DNA of 64,000 nucleotides from JAHJDS01 sp964569795 (lineage in GTDB: Bacteria > Desulfobacterota > Desulfarculia > Desulfarculales > JAHJDS01). The notes under the pieces are model-generated. The model ran no database searches. It saw only the letters and a list, made by a program, of their open reading frames with translations, and was not told the DNA's origin. This document shows positions 43,939-52,879 of the stretch, one piece after another. Positions within the stretch are counted from its first letter, which is position 1. Each line of letters begins with the position of its first letter. The stretch lies in the NCBI GenBank assembly GCA_964569795.1, contig CAZMVB010000016.1:30114-94113 (forward strand). Direction: 5' to 3'. The position numbers and the translations under genes were made by a program.

Positions 43939-44855
43939 GTCGGGTGGTCGGCGTTCAGTTTCGGGCGGGCGGCAAGGTCTATGACTTCCGCTCCGGGAAC
44001 TTTGTCCTGGAAAAGGGGACCCGGGTCATCGTCAAGACCGAGCAGGGGATCAGCCTGGGCCAGGTGGTCAACGAGGCGGTCCGGTACGAGGAGTGGACCG
44101 AAAAACACCCCGACCGGGGCGAGTTGAAAAAGATCTTCCGGCTGGCCACGGACGAGGACCTGGAACAGCAGCAGAAGCTCGTCGAACGGGAACAGCGGGC
44201 CCGGACGTACTGTCTCCAGCGGATCGAGGCCCGCGAACTGCCCATGAAGCTGATCGACGTCGAGTGCTTCTTTGACGGCTCCAAGATCGTCTTTTACTTC
44301 ACGGCCGACGGCCGGGTGGACTTTCGGGACCTGGTCAAGGACCTGGTCCACCGGTTCAAGACCCGGGTCGAGATGCGCCAGATCGGGGTCCGCAACGAGG
44401 CCAAGATGCTGGGCGGACTCGGCTCCTGCGGCCGGGAGCTGTGCTGCTGCTCCTTTTTGGGCGATTTCGAGCCGGTCTCGGTCAAGATGGCCAAGGAACA
44501 GAACCTGTCGCTCAATCCGACCAAGATCAGCGGCCTGTGCGGCCGGCTGATGTGCTGCCTGACCTATGAGTATGACACCTATTGCTGGCTCAAGCGGGAC
44601 ATGCCCAAGGTGGGCAAGCGGGTCACCCTGCCCGACGGGGAGACGGTCAAGGTCGTGCGACAGAACGCGCTCGAGCAAAAAATGACCGTCCAGTACCCGG
44701 ACGGCACCGAAAAGGTCATCGTCCCCTCGGACCTGGCCCCGGCCGAACAGGGACACTCGGGCCGCAAGAAATCACGGGCCAAGACCAAGGGCGACGACCA
44801 CAAGGAATCCCGCCCCCGCCGCACCCCGGGTAAAAAGAAGAAGCCGGAAAAATGA
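43935..44855 (+). CDS. ricT: PSP1/RicT (YaaT) family regulator
   Basis: The 306-residue protein has the PSP1 core: EQRARTYCLQRIEARELPMK, DGSKIVFYFTADGRVDFRDL, GGLGSCGRELCCCSFLG and LCGRLMCCLTYEYDTY. In Bacillus subtilis, RicT forms an iron-sulfur complex with RicA and RicF that affects RNase Y; RicA/RicF are not seen here. The Lys-rich tail is disordered. ATG 43935 overlaps holB and the stop overlaps metG, so all three are translationally coupled. Confidence 0.93.
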   Translation: MSRVVGVQFRAGGKVYDFRSGNFVLEKGTRVIVKTEQGISLGQVVNEAVRYEEWTEKHPDRGELKKIFRLATDEDLEQQQKLVEREQRARTYCLQRIEARELPMKLIDVECFFDGSKIVFYFTADGRVDFRDLVKDLVHRFKTRVEMRQIGVRNEAKMLGGLGSCGRELCCCSFLGDFEPVSVKMAKEQNLSLNPTKISGLCGRLMCCLTYEYDTYCWLKRDMPKVGKRVTLPDGETVKVVRQNALEQKMTVQYPDGTEKVIVPSDLAPAEQGHSGRKKSRAKTKGDDHKESRPRRTPGKKKKPEK

Positions 44856-46777
44856 CCTACTACGTCACCACCCCGATCTACTACGTCAACGCCGAGCCGC
44901 ACCTGGGACACGCCTACACGACCATTGTCTGCGACGTCCTGCGCCGCTTTCACCTTATTGCCGGCGACGACGCCTACATGCAGACCGGCACCGACGAGCA
45001 CGGCGACAAGGTCGTCCAGGCCGCCCAGGCCAAGGGCGTTGCCCCCAAGGAATATACTGACCTCATCTCCCAAAAATTCCGGGAGGCCTGGCCCAAGCTG
45101 GCCATCGAGCCCGATCACTTCATCCGGACCACGGACCCCGACCATATCCGGGTCGTCCAGGATATCCTCCAGCTGGTCTATGACCGGGGCGACATCTACT
45201 TTGACCGCTACGGCGGCCTGTATTGCTTTGGCTGCGAGCGGTTCTACACTGAAAAGGAGCTGATCGACGGCAAGTGCCCGGACCACCTGACCGAGCCGAC
45301 CTATATCGAGGAGGAAAACTACTTCTTCCGGATGGGCAAGTATCAGGACTGGCTGATCGACTTTATTGCCCGAAATCCCGATTTCATCCGGCCCGAACGC
45401 TACAGGAACGAGGTCCTGGCCTTTTTGCGGGAGCCCCTCGAGGATCTTTGTATCTCGCGGCCCAAGACCCGGCTGACCTGGGGCATCGAGCTGCCCTTTG
45501 ACCCCAAATTCGTGACCTATGTCTGGTTCGATGCCCTGATCAACTACGTCTCCGGCCTGGGCTGGCCCGACGGCGATTTATTTGAGAAATATTGGCCCTC
45601 GGTCGAGCACGTCATTGCCAAGGACATCCTCAAGCCCCACGGCATCTTCTGGCCGACCATGCTCAAGTCGGCCGGGATCGAACCGTACCAGCACCTCAAC
45701 GTCCACGGCTACTGGACCGTGGACGGCCAGAAGATGTCCAAGAGTCTGGGCAACGTCATCACCCCTGAGCTGATGGCCGACAAGTTCGGGATCGACGCGG
45801 TGCGGTATTACGTCTGCCGGGAGATGGTCTTCGGCCTGGACGGTGATTTTTCGCAAAAAAACTTTGACGAGCGGTTCAACGCCGACCTGGCCAATGACCT
45901 GGGAAATTTGTTTTCCCGCAGCCTGGCCATGCTGGACAAGTATTTCGGGGGGGTAGTGCCCGAGGTAGAGGGAGATCCGGAGCCCGGAAAGACATTAAAT
46001 GTTCAAGTATGGCTAGACATGGTTGAATATGAAAAATTTTTCCCTGCCTTTCGAATCAAAGAGGGTTTAGAACAGGCATGGCAATCCATATCAAGGGCCA
46101 ACCACTTTATTGTTGATAACGAGCCTTGGGAGCTTGCCAAGGATGAGGGTAATCAGGAACTTCTCGCGGTAGTAATGAACACCCTCATTCAGACTCTTTT
46201 TCGAATCGCTGTCATGGTCTTGCCAGTAATGCCATTGGCCGGAAAAAAGATGATCGATCAACTCGGAATGTCACATGTGCCTCTGCAAATGTTGTGGGAA
46301 ATGGCGGGATGGCAAAATCCTGTTCCCCCCGGCACCAACACCAACCGCGGCGAGGCCCTATTTCCCAGGATCGAGAAGCCCAAGAAAACTTCCCGGGCCA
46401 AGGCGCCGGCCAAAGAGACCAAGCCGGCCAAACCCCAGCCGCCTGAAAATATTATTACCTTCGATCAATTCAAACAGATGGACCTGCGGGTCGGCCTGGT
46501 CACCGCCGCGGAAAAGGTAGAGGGCACGGACAAGCTGATGCGGCTCGAGGTGGATCTGGGAGAGGCCGGCGGCCCGCGGACCATTGTCGCCGGGATCGCC
46601 CAGCATTACCCGGTGGACGAAATGGCCGGCCGCCGGATCGTGGTCGTGGCCAATCTGCAGCCGACCAAGCTCAGGGGGATCGAGTCCCAGGGCATGCTCC
46701 TGGCGGCCGTTCAGGGCGACCACCTCAGTCTATTGACACCAGATGGCGAAGTCGGCCCGGGGACCAAAATAAGTTAG
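44852..46777 (+). CDS. metG: Methionyl-tRNA synthetase with C-terminal tRNA-binding domain
   Basis: The 641-residue class I synthetase has TTPIYYVNAEPHLGHAYTT (HIGH box HLGH), a zinc knuckle (CFGC, CPDH), WFDALINYVSGLG and KMSKSLGNVI, then the helical anticodon-binding domain and an EMAP/Trbp111-like OB domain after a Lys/Pro linker (FDQFKQMDLRVGLV). The stretch 46021-46260, encoding part of the anticodon-binding domain, is 44% G+C by count with AT-rich codons, unlike 65% in the flanks, which suggests replacement by recombination; all motifs remain in frame. A repeat copy starts four bases after the stop codon. Confidence 0.96.
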   Translation: MTYYVTTPIYYVNAEPHLGHAYTTIVCDVLRRFHLIAGDDAYMQTGTDEHGDKVVQAAQAKGVAPKEYTDLISQKFREAWPKLAIEPDHFIRTTDPDHIRVVQDILQLVYDRGDIYFDRYGGLYCFGCERFYTEKELIDGKCPDHLTEPTYIEEENYFFRMGKYQDWLIDFIARNPDFIRPERYRNEVLAFLREPLEDLCISRPKTRLTWGIELPFDPKFVTYVWFDALINYVSGLGWPDGDLFEKYWPSVEHVIAKDILKPHGIFWPTMLKSAGIEPYQHLNVHGYWTVDGQKMSKSLGNVITPELMADKFGIDAVRYYVCREMVFGLDGDFSQKNFDERFNADLANDLGNLFSRSLAMLDKYFGGVVPEVEGDPEPGKTLNVQVWLDMVEYEKFFPAFRIKEGLEQAWQSISRANHFIVDNEPWELAKDEGNQELLAVVMNTLIQTLFRIAVMVLPVMPLAGKKMIDQLGMSHVPLQMLWEMAGWQNPVPPGTNTNRGEALFPRIEKPKKTSRAKAPAKETKPAKPQPPENIITFDQFKQMDLRVGLVTAAEKVEGTDKLMRLEVDLGEAGGPRTIVAGIAQHYPVDEMAGRRIVVVANLQPTKLRGIESQGMLLAAVQGDHLSLLTPDGEVGPGTKIS

Positions 46778-47180
46778 ATGGCAGTGGGTGCCCGGAGGCA
46801 CTTTGACTCGCGGGAGAGGGAGCCGGTGGTTCAACCTGCGGAGCCGCGAGCAAACGGTGGCTGTGGTCGTATTGATGAAAATAGGGACTGCCTCCTGTTT
46901 TCATGATGCAATGGGGTGGCCTGGACAACTTGGCTGTCCAGGTAGCGAAGCGACAAAAGGTCTGGCCGAGTCGTAACGCTGGGCAGAGCCTGCCGGCCGG
47001 CGGCAGTGGCCGGAAAAAAGGGGCAGATTATTTTTCAACGCGCCACCCGACAGAATAATCGGGATTAGAAACAGGTGGCTGCACCTATTTTTTTCTTCTA
47101 GTTAGGAACCTCGTCGGCAGAACTTCTTGTGCCTTCGGCACCCAGACAGCAGAGCAGTCTGGGCTACCCGCGAATGGAAA

Positions 47181-47217
47181 CGCAGCGGCCGACGTAGTGG
47201 CCGCGGCAGGCGCGGAC
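47181..47217 (-). repeat. Reverse copy of the GTCCGCGC-type hairpin repeat
   Basis: The reverse complement reads GTCCGCGCCTGCCGCGGCCA followed by CTACGTCGGCCGCTGCG. It matches the copies at 34516, 39178 and 39635, with CGGCC/GGCCG replacing the CGGCGCC/GGCGCC arms, so the hairpin is preserved by paired changes. Confidence 0.75.
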
Positions 47218-47453
47218 TCGGAACGGCCAATCTGGAAAGCGGTCATCGCGAATGAACGTGGCCACTGCCACTTTTATTGCCCCAGATAGTTGAATTTCCC
47301 AGGGGGCCATGATTACAATAAACCACAGGCGAACGGTCCCTGGCTGCGGGCAACCCTTTCGGGGTGATGCAAGTGGTCGATATGGAGACATCACGGTTCG
47401 TCGCTCTTGTCTGTCCCCCAAAGCAGGTCCTTTCCCCGGCCCGGCCGGGGTCC

Positions 47454-47479
47454 AACCGGATCCATGGATCCGGTTTTTA
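47454..47479 (+). terminator. Palindromic terminator-like hairpin
   Basis: AACCGGATCCATGGATCCGGTT is perfectly self-complementary and runs into TTTAT. It could end a transcript entering from the left, although no gene lies in the preceding 670 bases; read the other way it lacks a T-run. Confidence 0.5.
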
Positions 47480-47660
47480 TGTGTCCGAACAAGCACATAA
47501 TTTCACAAACGGGGCCGATTCAACAAACAACCAAAGGAGGTCCAGGCCATGGCCCCACCAAAGCGCGACTGAGATGGCGGAACACGGCCGCGCCCGAGAC
47601 GGATCGGGAGCAGACCCGGTCCTCCTGATTGCGGCCCTGAGGTAACCAGGAGGTGCAGCC

Positions 47661-48005
47661 ATGAAAAAGGGGCTGAAAATAGCCTGTCGATTGGCCATCA
47701 TGTCAATGATCCTGGCGATCATTGGCGTGACGGCGGCGTGCGTTGACCCGTATTACATGGAGCCCTACATGGGCCCGCTTTACAACAACTACTACTACAA
47801 TACCCATCCAGTTTACCGCCAGCAGTGGTACAACCAGCCCTATTACCGGCTCAACAACCAGTATCAGCACCGCTACCGCCGACAGCGGCGGGTCTATCGC
47901 GGCGGCGGGCAGCAAGGCGGGCAGCGCCGCATCAAATCCGGCGGCCAGCAGCACCGGGGACGCGGTGGTGGCGGTGGCGGCGGTGGCCATCGTAAGCACA
48001 ACTAG
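47661..48005 (+). CDS. Small low-complexity lipoprotein (Tyr/Asn-rich, then Arg/Gly-rich)
   Basis: The 114-residue product has a lipoprotein signal ending VTAAC (Cys27). The next 40 residues are rich in Tyr, Asn and Pro (NNYYYNTHPVYRQQWYNQPY), and the C-terminal third is Arg, Gln and Gly-rich, ending in eight Gly before HRKHN. Such tails are disordered and could bind nucleic acid, surface polymers or metal. No family is recognised. AGGAGG lies seven bases before ATG 47661. The next gene, 81 bases downstream, also encodes an exported protein. Confidence 0.75.
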   Translation: MKKGLKIACRLAIMSMILAIIGVTAACVDPYYMEPYMGPLYNNYYYNTHPVYRQQWYNQPYYRLNNQYQHRYRRQRRVYRGGGQQGGQRRIKSGGQQHRGRGGGGGGGGHRKHN

Positions 48006-48086
48006 CCCGCGTTTTTCATCCAGGCGCTAAACCCGGAAGTCGGGGGCAGCGGCCCCTATCGGCGACAGCGTTCAAAGGAGAATCAA

Positions 48087-48596
48087 ATGCGTGTCAGCAC
48101 GTTGAAAATTTTCGGGGTGTTCACCATGGCGGCGGCCCTGGGACTGGGGTCGATGGTCGGCGAGGCCGCGGCCAAGGGTCCGGCTGAGGTCCTGACCGCC
48201 TTTTTCGCGGCGGCGGCCAAGGGCGACTTGGCTGCCATCAAGGCCCTGTCCACGGGCCAGGTGGCCCAAAAGCTGCCTCAACCCAGGACCCGCAGTTATC
48301 GCCGGATGAAACGGATCGGCGTGTCCTTCAAGGGCGTCGAGGACGTCCGGATCAAGGGCCACCTGGCCACGGCGGTGGTCCTGCTGGACAAGCAGAAGCT
48401 CGTCCAGGCCTTTGTGGACTCGATCATGGCCTACTGGGATCGGACGCACAAGCCGGACGCCAAGGCGCGCGAGGCGAAATTCCAGCAGGTCAAGAAGTTC
48501 GCCCTCGGTTTCGCCGACCGCGTCAACAAGTTCGACGCCCTGCTCGAACTCAAGAACGGCAAGTGGCTGGTCGCCCGACTGATGGTCTGCCGGTAG
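48087..48596 (+). CDS. Exported protein, DUF4878/SnoaL-like fold candidate
   Basis: The 169-residue product has a Sec signal peptide ending VGEAAA. The mature region (PAEVLTAFFAAAAKGDLAAI, then VSFKGVEDVRIKGHLATAVV and a final ALLELKNGKWLVARLMV) has the helix-then-curved-sheet pattern of NTF2-like DUF4878 lipoproteins, though without the lipid Cys. Function is unknown. ATG 48087 has GGAG six bases upstream. A hairpin terminator follows at 48631, and it may share a transcript with the lipoprotein gene upstream. Confidence 0.75.
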   Translation: MRVSTLKIFGVFTMAAALGLGSMVGEAAAKGPAEVLTAFFAAAAKGDLAAIKALSTGQVAQKLPQPRTRSYRRMKRIGVSFKGVEDVRIKGHLATAVVLLDKQKLVQAFVDSIMAYWDRTHKPDAKAREAKFQQVKKFALGFADRVNKFDALLELKNGKWLVARLMVCR

Positions 48597-48630
48597 CCGG
48601 GCCGCAGCCGGTCACAACGTCCGCCAGAAC

Positions 48631-48662
48631 CAGGGGCCCTTTACCGATGGTGAGGGCCCCTG
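48631..48662 (+). terminator. Hairpin terminator after the exported protein gene
   Basis: CAGGGGCCCT and AGGGCCCCTG form a perfect 10-bp stem with a 12-base loop, 34 bases past the stop at 48596. The tail CTTATTACTT is only moderately T-rich. Confidence 0.6.
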
Positions 48663-48731
48663 CTTATTACTTGAATGGGGCAGGCCGGAGATCGGATCAC
48701 GGTCAATCCGTGAGACCAGCCCCGGGGTAAA

Positions 48732-49778
48732 TCACTTTTTCAGAAAGACCCGGATCGCCTTGTCGGCCTTGAGCAGATCAAAGGCGCATCCCAGGTGGCC
48801 CAGGATGGAATTGTACCGGAACAGCTTGGCCCCGGGGATGGCCCTGGCCGTGGGGATGAAATCCACCGGCGGGAAGATCTCGTCCGTGTTGATACCGATG
48901 TACAGCACCCGGGCCCTGACCGCCTTCAGCTTGGGCCAGACGTTGAAGCTCAGCAGGGCGTCGTTGCGCCAGATGACGTCGTTGGCGTCCGTCTTTCCGG
49001 GGCCGCGGCTGAGCATCCCCTTCAGGGCCGCCACCATGGCGGCTGTGGTCTTGAACTTCATCTTGAAGTAGGCCGGGGTGAAGTACCAGACAAAGGACGT
49101 GATCATCCGGAGGCCCATGCCCCTTTTGGGCTGCTGCTTGTAATAGCCGTTCTTGTAGGCCGGGTCCAGCTTTATGGCGGCGTTGCTGGACACCACCAGG
49201 GCCGCCTTGCGGCCGTCAAAGGCCCCGCTGGTGGCCACGGGGATGGCCCAGTCCATGAACTTCGGGTAGCGGGTGATCCACTCCAGGGTCTGCATGCCCC
49301 CCATGCTCACCCCGAACACCCCGGCCAGGTGCTTGATCTTGAACCGCCGGGTCACCAGCAGGTGCTGGGCGGCGACCATGTCGGCGACGGTGTACTTGGG
49401 AAATTTCGGTCCCAGGCCCGAGGTCGAGGGCGACGACGAGCCGGGCGAGCCCAGGGCGGTGACGCAGATAATGAAGAACCGGTTGGTGTCAAAGGCCCGA
49501 CCAGGACCGACCATGCCCTTGAGGGACTTGATCTGGGCATAGTTGCCGGAGTAACCGTGGCAGTTGACCACGGCGTTGATGATGTTGCCGTGACGGTCCT
49601 TTTTGGGCGTGCCCAGGGTGCCGTACTCGATCTTCATGGTCTTGAGGACCGCGCCCGAGGTCAGCTTGAAGTTCTTGACCACGTAGTACTGCGGCTTGAT
49701 TCCCTGGGCCGAAGCCGATGCGGCCAGGCCGAAGGCAACGAGCAGACCGATGACCCCTAAACTTGACCAGCGTTTCAT
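48732..49778 (-). CDS. Exported alpha/beta hydrolase of the homoserine acetyltransferase-like family
   Basis: The 348-residue protein has a Sec signal peptide (LGVIGLLVAFGLAASASA), then an alpha/beta hydrolase fold: NAVVNCHGYSGNYAQIK, the nucleophile elbow GVFGVSMGGMQTLEWI, acid region YIGINTDEIFPPVDF and catalytic His in LGHLGCAFD. The TSGLGPKFPKYTVADMV region and overall order follow MetX-like enzymes, but export means it is more likely an esterase or hydrolase than a homoserine transferase. ATG 49778 has GGAG six bases upstream. Confidence 0.9.
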   Translation of the reverse strand: MKRWSSLGVIGLLVAFGLAASASAQGIKPQYYVVKNFKLTSGAVLKTMKIEYGTLGTPKKDRHGNIINAVVNCHGYSGNYAQIKSLKGMVGPGRAFDTNRFFIICVTALGSPGSSSPSTSGLGPKFPKYTVADMVAAQHLLVTRRFKIKHLAGVFGVSMGGMQTLEWITRYPKFMDWAIPVATSGAFDGRKAALVVSSNAAIKLDPAYKNGYYKQQPKRGMGLRMITSFVWYFTPAYFKMKFKTTAAMVAALKGMLSRGPGKTDANDVIWRNDALLSFNVWPKLKAVRARVLYIGINTDEIFPPVDFIPTARAIPGAKLFRYNSILGHLGCAFDLLKADKAIRVFLKK

Positions 49779-50127
49779 GTCAGGCTCCTTGTCGAGGGTT
49801 TGGGCGTTTATTGTATCTCTATTCACCCGGTTCGTCACGATCTGAAATGACACACATGGCCGATGAGGGTTGAAACGGGAGGGTGCCCGCCACCGGCACC
49901 TCGGGCTGCGGGCCGGCCAGTGGGGCCCCGGGCACCCGGGCTGAAAAGGGACTGTAAACGCGGTTGGAGTCGGTCGGGTGCAACAGGCCGGCCCCGGCCG
50001 GGGTGTGCTGACTATCTGTCAGATCAAGTCTGGGCCGGCCCTTTTTGAACGGCCGTAATATCGGCCCCTGGAGCAAGGTTTTCCGGCCCGGCCGGGCGAG
50101 CCGGCCCTGATCCTTTCCCGATGGGTC
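49779..50127. other. Intergenic region between the hydrolase and ferredoxin genes
   Basis: The hydrolase promoter must lie on the right side of 49778; TATTGTATC near 49810 is AT-rich. Beyond it the sequence is GC-rich with several short inverted repeats of CCGGCC type and no clear gene. It also contains the region downstream of the ferredoxin gene, where I see no intrinsic terminator. Confidence 0.5.
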
Positions 50128-50577
50128 TCACCCGGCCGGGGTGAGGCGGTCCAGGACCTGCCGGCTGTCCCCCCAGATGATGCACCCCGTGCCGCAGACC
50201 GGGGCGCAGGCCGGCGGCCGGCCGCTCTGCAGACGGTCAACGCACAGGTCGCACTTGACGGCCACCTCGAGATCGTCATCGAACTGCATCGCCCCAAAGG
50301 GACAGGCCGGCAGGCATTCCCGGCAGCCGATACAGGCCCCGGCGTCGATCAGCACCAGGCCCTGTTCGGTCCGAAAGATGGCCTCAATGGGACAGGCCTC
50401 CTTGCAGGGGGCCTTGGCGCAGTGGTGGCAGTAGATCGGCGTGTAGGCCGGAGATCTCTCCAGCACCTTGACCAGGCGCGGCCCGACCCCCAGGCCGTGT
50501 TCCTGCTTGCAGGCCACCTCGCAGGCGTGGCAGCCCATGCAATCCTTCTTGACAAACATCAATGACATCTTGGCCAT
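50128..50577 (-). CDS. Four-cluster ferredoxin subunit of a molybdopterin oxidoreductase
   Basis: The 149-residue protein carries four Cys groups of the DmsB/HybA type: CMGCHACEVACKQEHG, CHHCAKAPCKEACP, CIGCRECLPACPFG and CDLC with CAPVCGTGC, enough for four [4Fe-4S] clusters. No Tat or Sec signal is present, so it is probably cytoplasmic, like its catalytic partner encoded 12 bases upstream. It would pass electrons between the molybdenum site and a further carrier. ATG 50577 is the start; no membrane-anchor gene follows. Confidence 0.95.
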   Translation of the reverse strand: MAKMSLMFVKKDCMGCHACEVACKQEHGLGVGPRLVKVLERSPAYTPIYCHHCAKAPCKEACPIEAIFRTEQGLVLIDAGACIGCRECLPACPFGAMQFDDDLEVAVKCDLCVDRLQSGRPPACAPVCGTGCIIWGDSRQVLDRLTPAG

Positions 50578-50589
50578 TGCCCGCCCCTC

Positions 50590-52671
50590 CTATTGCTCCT
50601 GACAAGGCATGATGTTGCACAGACAGGCCCGCAGGTTGGTCGCGGCCATGACCGGGTCCAGGGTGCGGGGGTCGTTGTCGGTCAAGATGTTGATGTTCGA
50701 GACGTCCCAGCCGTGGCCCGGGTCCTCTATCTCCGGGAACCACCAGCCGTGCTCGGCCACGATCACCCGGGGATCGATGCCGTCGTTGAGCCTGGCCCGC
50801 TGCTTGACCCGGCCCCGGGGCGACTCGATGTGAATCCAGTCGCCGTCCCTGACGCCGTGCTTCTGGGCCGTCTGGGGATGAATCTCCACGATCGGGTCGG
50901 GCCTGATCTCCCTCAGCCAGGGGATCTGCCGGTTGGCCGAGTGAAAGAAGGTCGGCGTTCTGAGTCCGGCGTTCAGGATATAGGGGTATTTCTCGGTCAG
51001 GTCCGGACGGGACACCGGGCTCTCGGGCAACTCGGTGTACTTGGGCAGGGGATCGTGGCCCCACTTCTCCAGCACGGTCGAGTACAGCTCGACCTTGCCG
51101 CTGGGGGTGGAGAAACCCTTGTCCTTGTACTTGTAAAAGGTCTGCTCGCCCTTGAGCCAGCCCTTTTCCTTGAACTGGTCCCAGGTCAGCCCCGAGGGTT
51201 CGAGCAGATAGTCCAGGGCGTCCTCGACCGTGTCCCACCACTCCTGACCCATCCGCTTGCCCAGTTCCAGGAAGATCTTGTGGTCCTGCCAGCACTCCCC
51301 GACCTCGACCGCTTTTTGCCGGGCCAGGATGTAGCCGTGCCGCTTCCAGTTGTCAGCGACGTGATTCTGCTCGAGCCAGGTGCCGGCCGGCAGAAAGATG
51401 TCGGCCAGTTCCGCGGTGGGGGTCATGAAGAAGTCGATGACCACCAGAAATCCCAGCTTTTTGAGGGCGGCGTAGGCCTCGCCGGCGTTGGCCCGGGTGA
51501 TGACCGGGTTGGTCCCGCACAGGAGTCCGGCCCGGAGGGGGTAGGGCTCGCCGGTCAGGATGGCGTCCCAGGCCGCCTTGGGACTGATCAAGGCTACCCG
51601 GGAGGCCAGTTTGTACTGGTCGCCGGCCAGTCTCTTCTGGCGCTGCTCGGGGGAGAGGTCCTTGTGCCGCGAGAACTCGGACACGCTGCGGACCGGGGGC
51701 GGGACAAAGAAGGCGTTGCCGCCCGGGGCGTCCAGATTGCCGGTGACGGCCATCAGACCGGTCAGCAGGCGGGTGCAGTCGGTGCAGTTGTTGGTCTGCT
51801 CCGTGGGCACGCCCCATTGCAGGGCGGCCGGTTTGCTCCGGGCGTAGAGCCGGGCCGCCCGCCGGATCAGGTCCTGGTTGACCCAGGTGATTTCCTCGAT
51901 CCGATCCAGGGGCTGGGCCAGGACCATCTGCTTGAAGGCGTCCCAGCCGTGGACGTAATTCGCGGTGAACTCGCGGTCGAACAGTTCTTCCTCGATGATC
52001 ACCCGCAAGAAACCCAGGGCCAGCGCCCCGTCCGTCCCGGGGCGGAGCTGCAGCCACAGGTCGGCCTTTTCGGTCAAGAACCCGCGTCGGGGATCGATGA
52101 CGATCAGCTTGGCCCCTTGCCGGTACGCCCCCCAGAAATCGACCCCCTTGTGCTCGTCCGGGTTGGTCCACTGGGGATTGCAGCCCCACATGACGATGCA
52201 CCGGGGACCCCCGCCCCAGTCGGCCACCGGCAGGTTGCCGCAGGTGATCAGGGTCGCCCCCACCCGGGAGACGTAACACATGTGTCCGGCGGTCAGGACG
52301 TTGGGCGTGCCCAGCTGGTTGGCGAACCGGTATAAATGGCTCTCGTAGTCCCGGCCCGTGCCCTGGCCGATGACGATCGATTCCGGGCCGTGATCGGCGC
52401 TGACCTGGTTGAACTTCCGGGCGATCGTCTCCAGGGCCTCGTCCCAGGAGATCCGCTCCCAACCGGCCTGGCCCTTTTTCAGGGGGTGCAGTATCCGGTC
52501 AGGATGATAGACCAGCTGGGTCATGGCCAGGCCCTTGCTGCAGAGGGTGCCGTGGCTGATCGGGGATTCGGGATCCCCCTCGATCTTGACCAGGCGGCCG
52601 TCCTCGACCTGGGCGATCACGCCGCAGCCGCCGTGGCAGCTCCGGCAAGCGGTTCTGATCTTTTTGACCAC
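50590..52671 (-). CDS. Molybdopterin-dependent oxidoreductase catalytic subunit (DMSO reductase superfamily)
   Basis: The 693-residue protein begins ACRSCHGGCGVIAQVEDG, which ligates a [4Fe-4S] cluster with CSKGL. The molybdopterin domains follow (ADLWLQLRPGTDGALALGFL, NCTDCTRLLTGLMAVTGN) and a C-terminal beta-barrel (NAGLRTPTFFHSANRQIPWL). GHMCYVSRVGA is at the usual ligand site, so the metal is probably held by Cys, not Ser or Sec. No Tat signal is visible, so it is cytoplasmic. The substrate is unknown; the subgroup contains many uncharacterised acetylene-hydratase or formate-dehydrogenase-like enzymes. Start GTG 52671 with AGGAGG upstream. It is co-transcribed with the ferredoxin gene. 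Confidence 0.93.
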   Translation of the reverse strand: MVKKIRTACRSCHGGCGVIAQVEDGRLVKIEGDPESPISHGTLCSKGLAMTQLVYHPDRILHPLKKGQAGWERISWDEALETIARKFNQVSADHGPESIVIGQGTGRDYESHLYRFANQLGTPNVLTAGHMCYVSRVGATLITCGNLPVADWGGGPRCIVMWGCNPQWTNPDEHKGVDFWGAYRQGAKLIVIDPRRGFLTEKADLWLQLRPGTDGALALGFLRVIIEEELFDREFTANYVHGWDAFKQMVLAQPLDRIEEITWVNQDLIRRAARLYARSKPAALQWGVPTEQTNNCTDCTRLLTGLMAVTGNLDAPGGNAFFVPPPVRSVSEFSRHKDLSPEQRQKRLAGDQYKLASRVALISPKAAWDAILTGEPYPLRAGLLCGTNPVITRANAGEAYAALKKLGFLVVIDFFMTPTAELADIFLPAGTWLEQNHVADNWKRHGYILARQKAVEVGECWQDHKIFLELGKRMGQEWWDTVEDALDYLLEPSGLTWDQFKEKGWLKGEQTFYKYKDKGFSTPSGKVELYSTVLEKWGHDPLPKYTELPESPVSRPDLTEKYPYILNAGLRTPTFFHSANRQIPWLREIRPDPIVEIHPQTAQKHGVRDGDWIHIESPRGRVKQRARLNDGIDPRVIVAEHGWWFPEIEDPGHGWDVSNINILTDNDPRTLDPVMAATNLRACLCNIMPCQEQ

Positions 52672-52879
52672 GATCCTCCTCTCCGTTGCGAGATCCGTTA
52701 GTCGTCAGAAAACGGGACCGACCATTCGGCCCCGGCCCGTTGCCTGCCCCAGAATATACCCCAGGGGACCGCCGAACAACAAGGGGGTCCTCAGGGGTTA
52801 ATCCCTTGTCGGCTGGACAAAACCGATTTTTTCGGCCTTTGAGGAGAGGCGGGACCGGACCGGACCCGGGCTAGGAGCT

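Larger units (their letters stand above)
46778..47660. other. Long intergenic region with repeat copies and a terminator-like palindrome
   Basis: No supported gene. A copy of the gene-end repeat (GCAGTGGGTGCCCGGAGGCA, 46781-46814) follows metG and a reverse GTCCGCGC-type repeat lies at 47181-47217. Between them is AT-mixed sequence with short ATG frames that show no codon bias. A perfect palindrome followed by T lies at 47454-47479. The G+C is uneven, suggesting accumulated mobile or degraded DNA. Confidence 0.65.

Noticed and set aside
47300..47480. Riboswitch or small RNA ending at the palindrome
   Set aside because: I could not match any known consensus, and no gene follows within 180 bases. 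I kept only the terminator-like palindrome.
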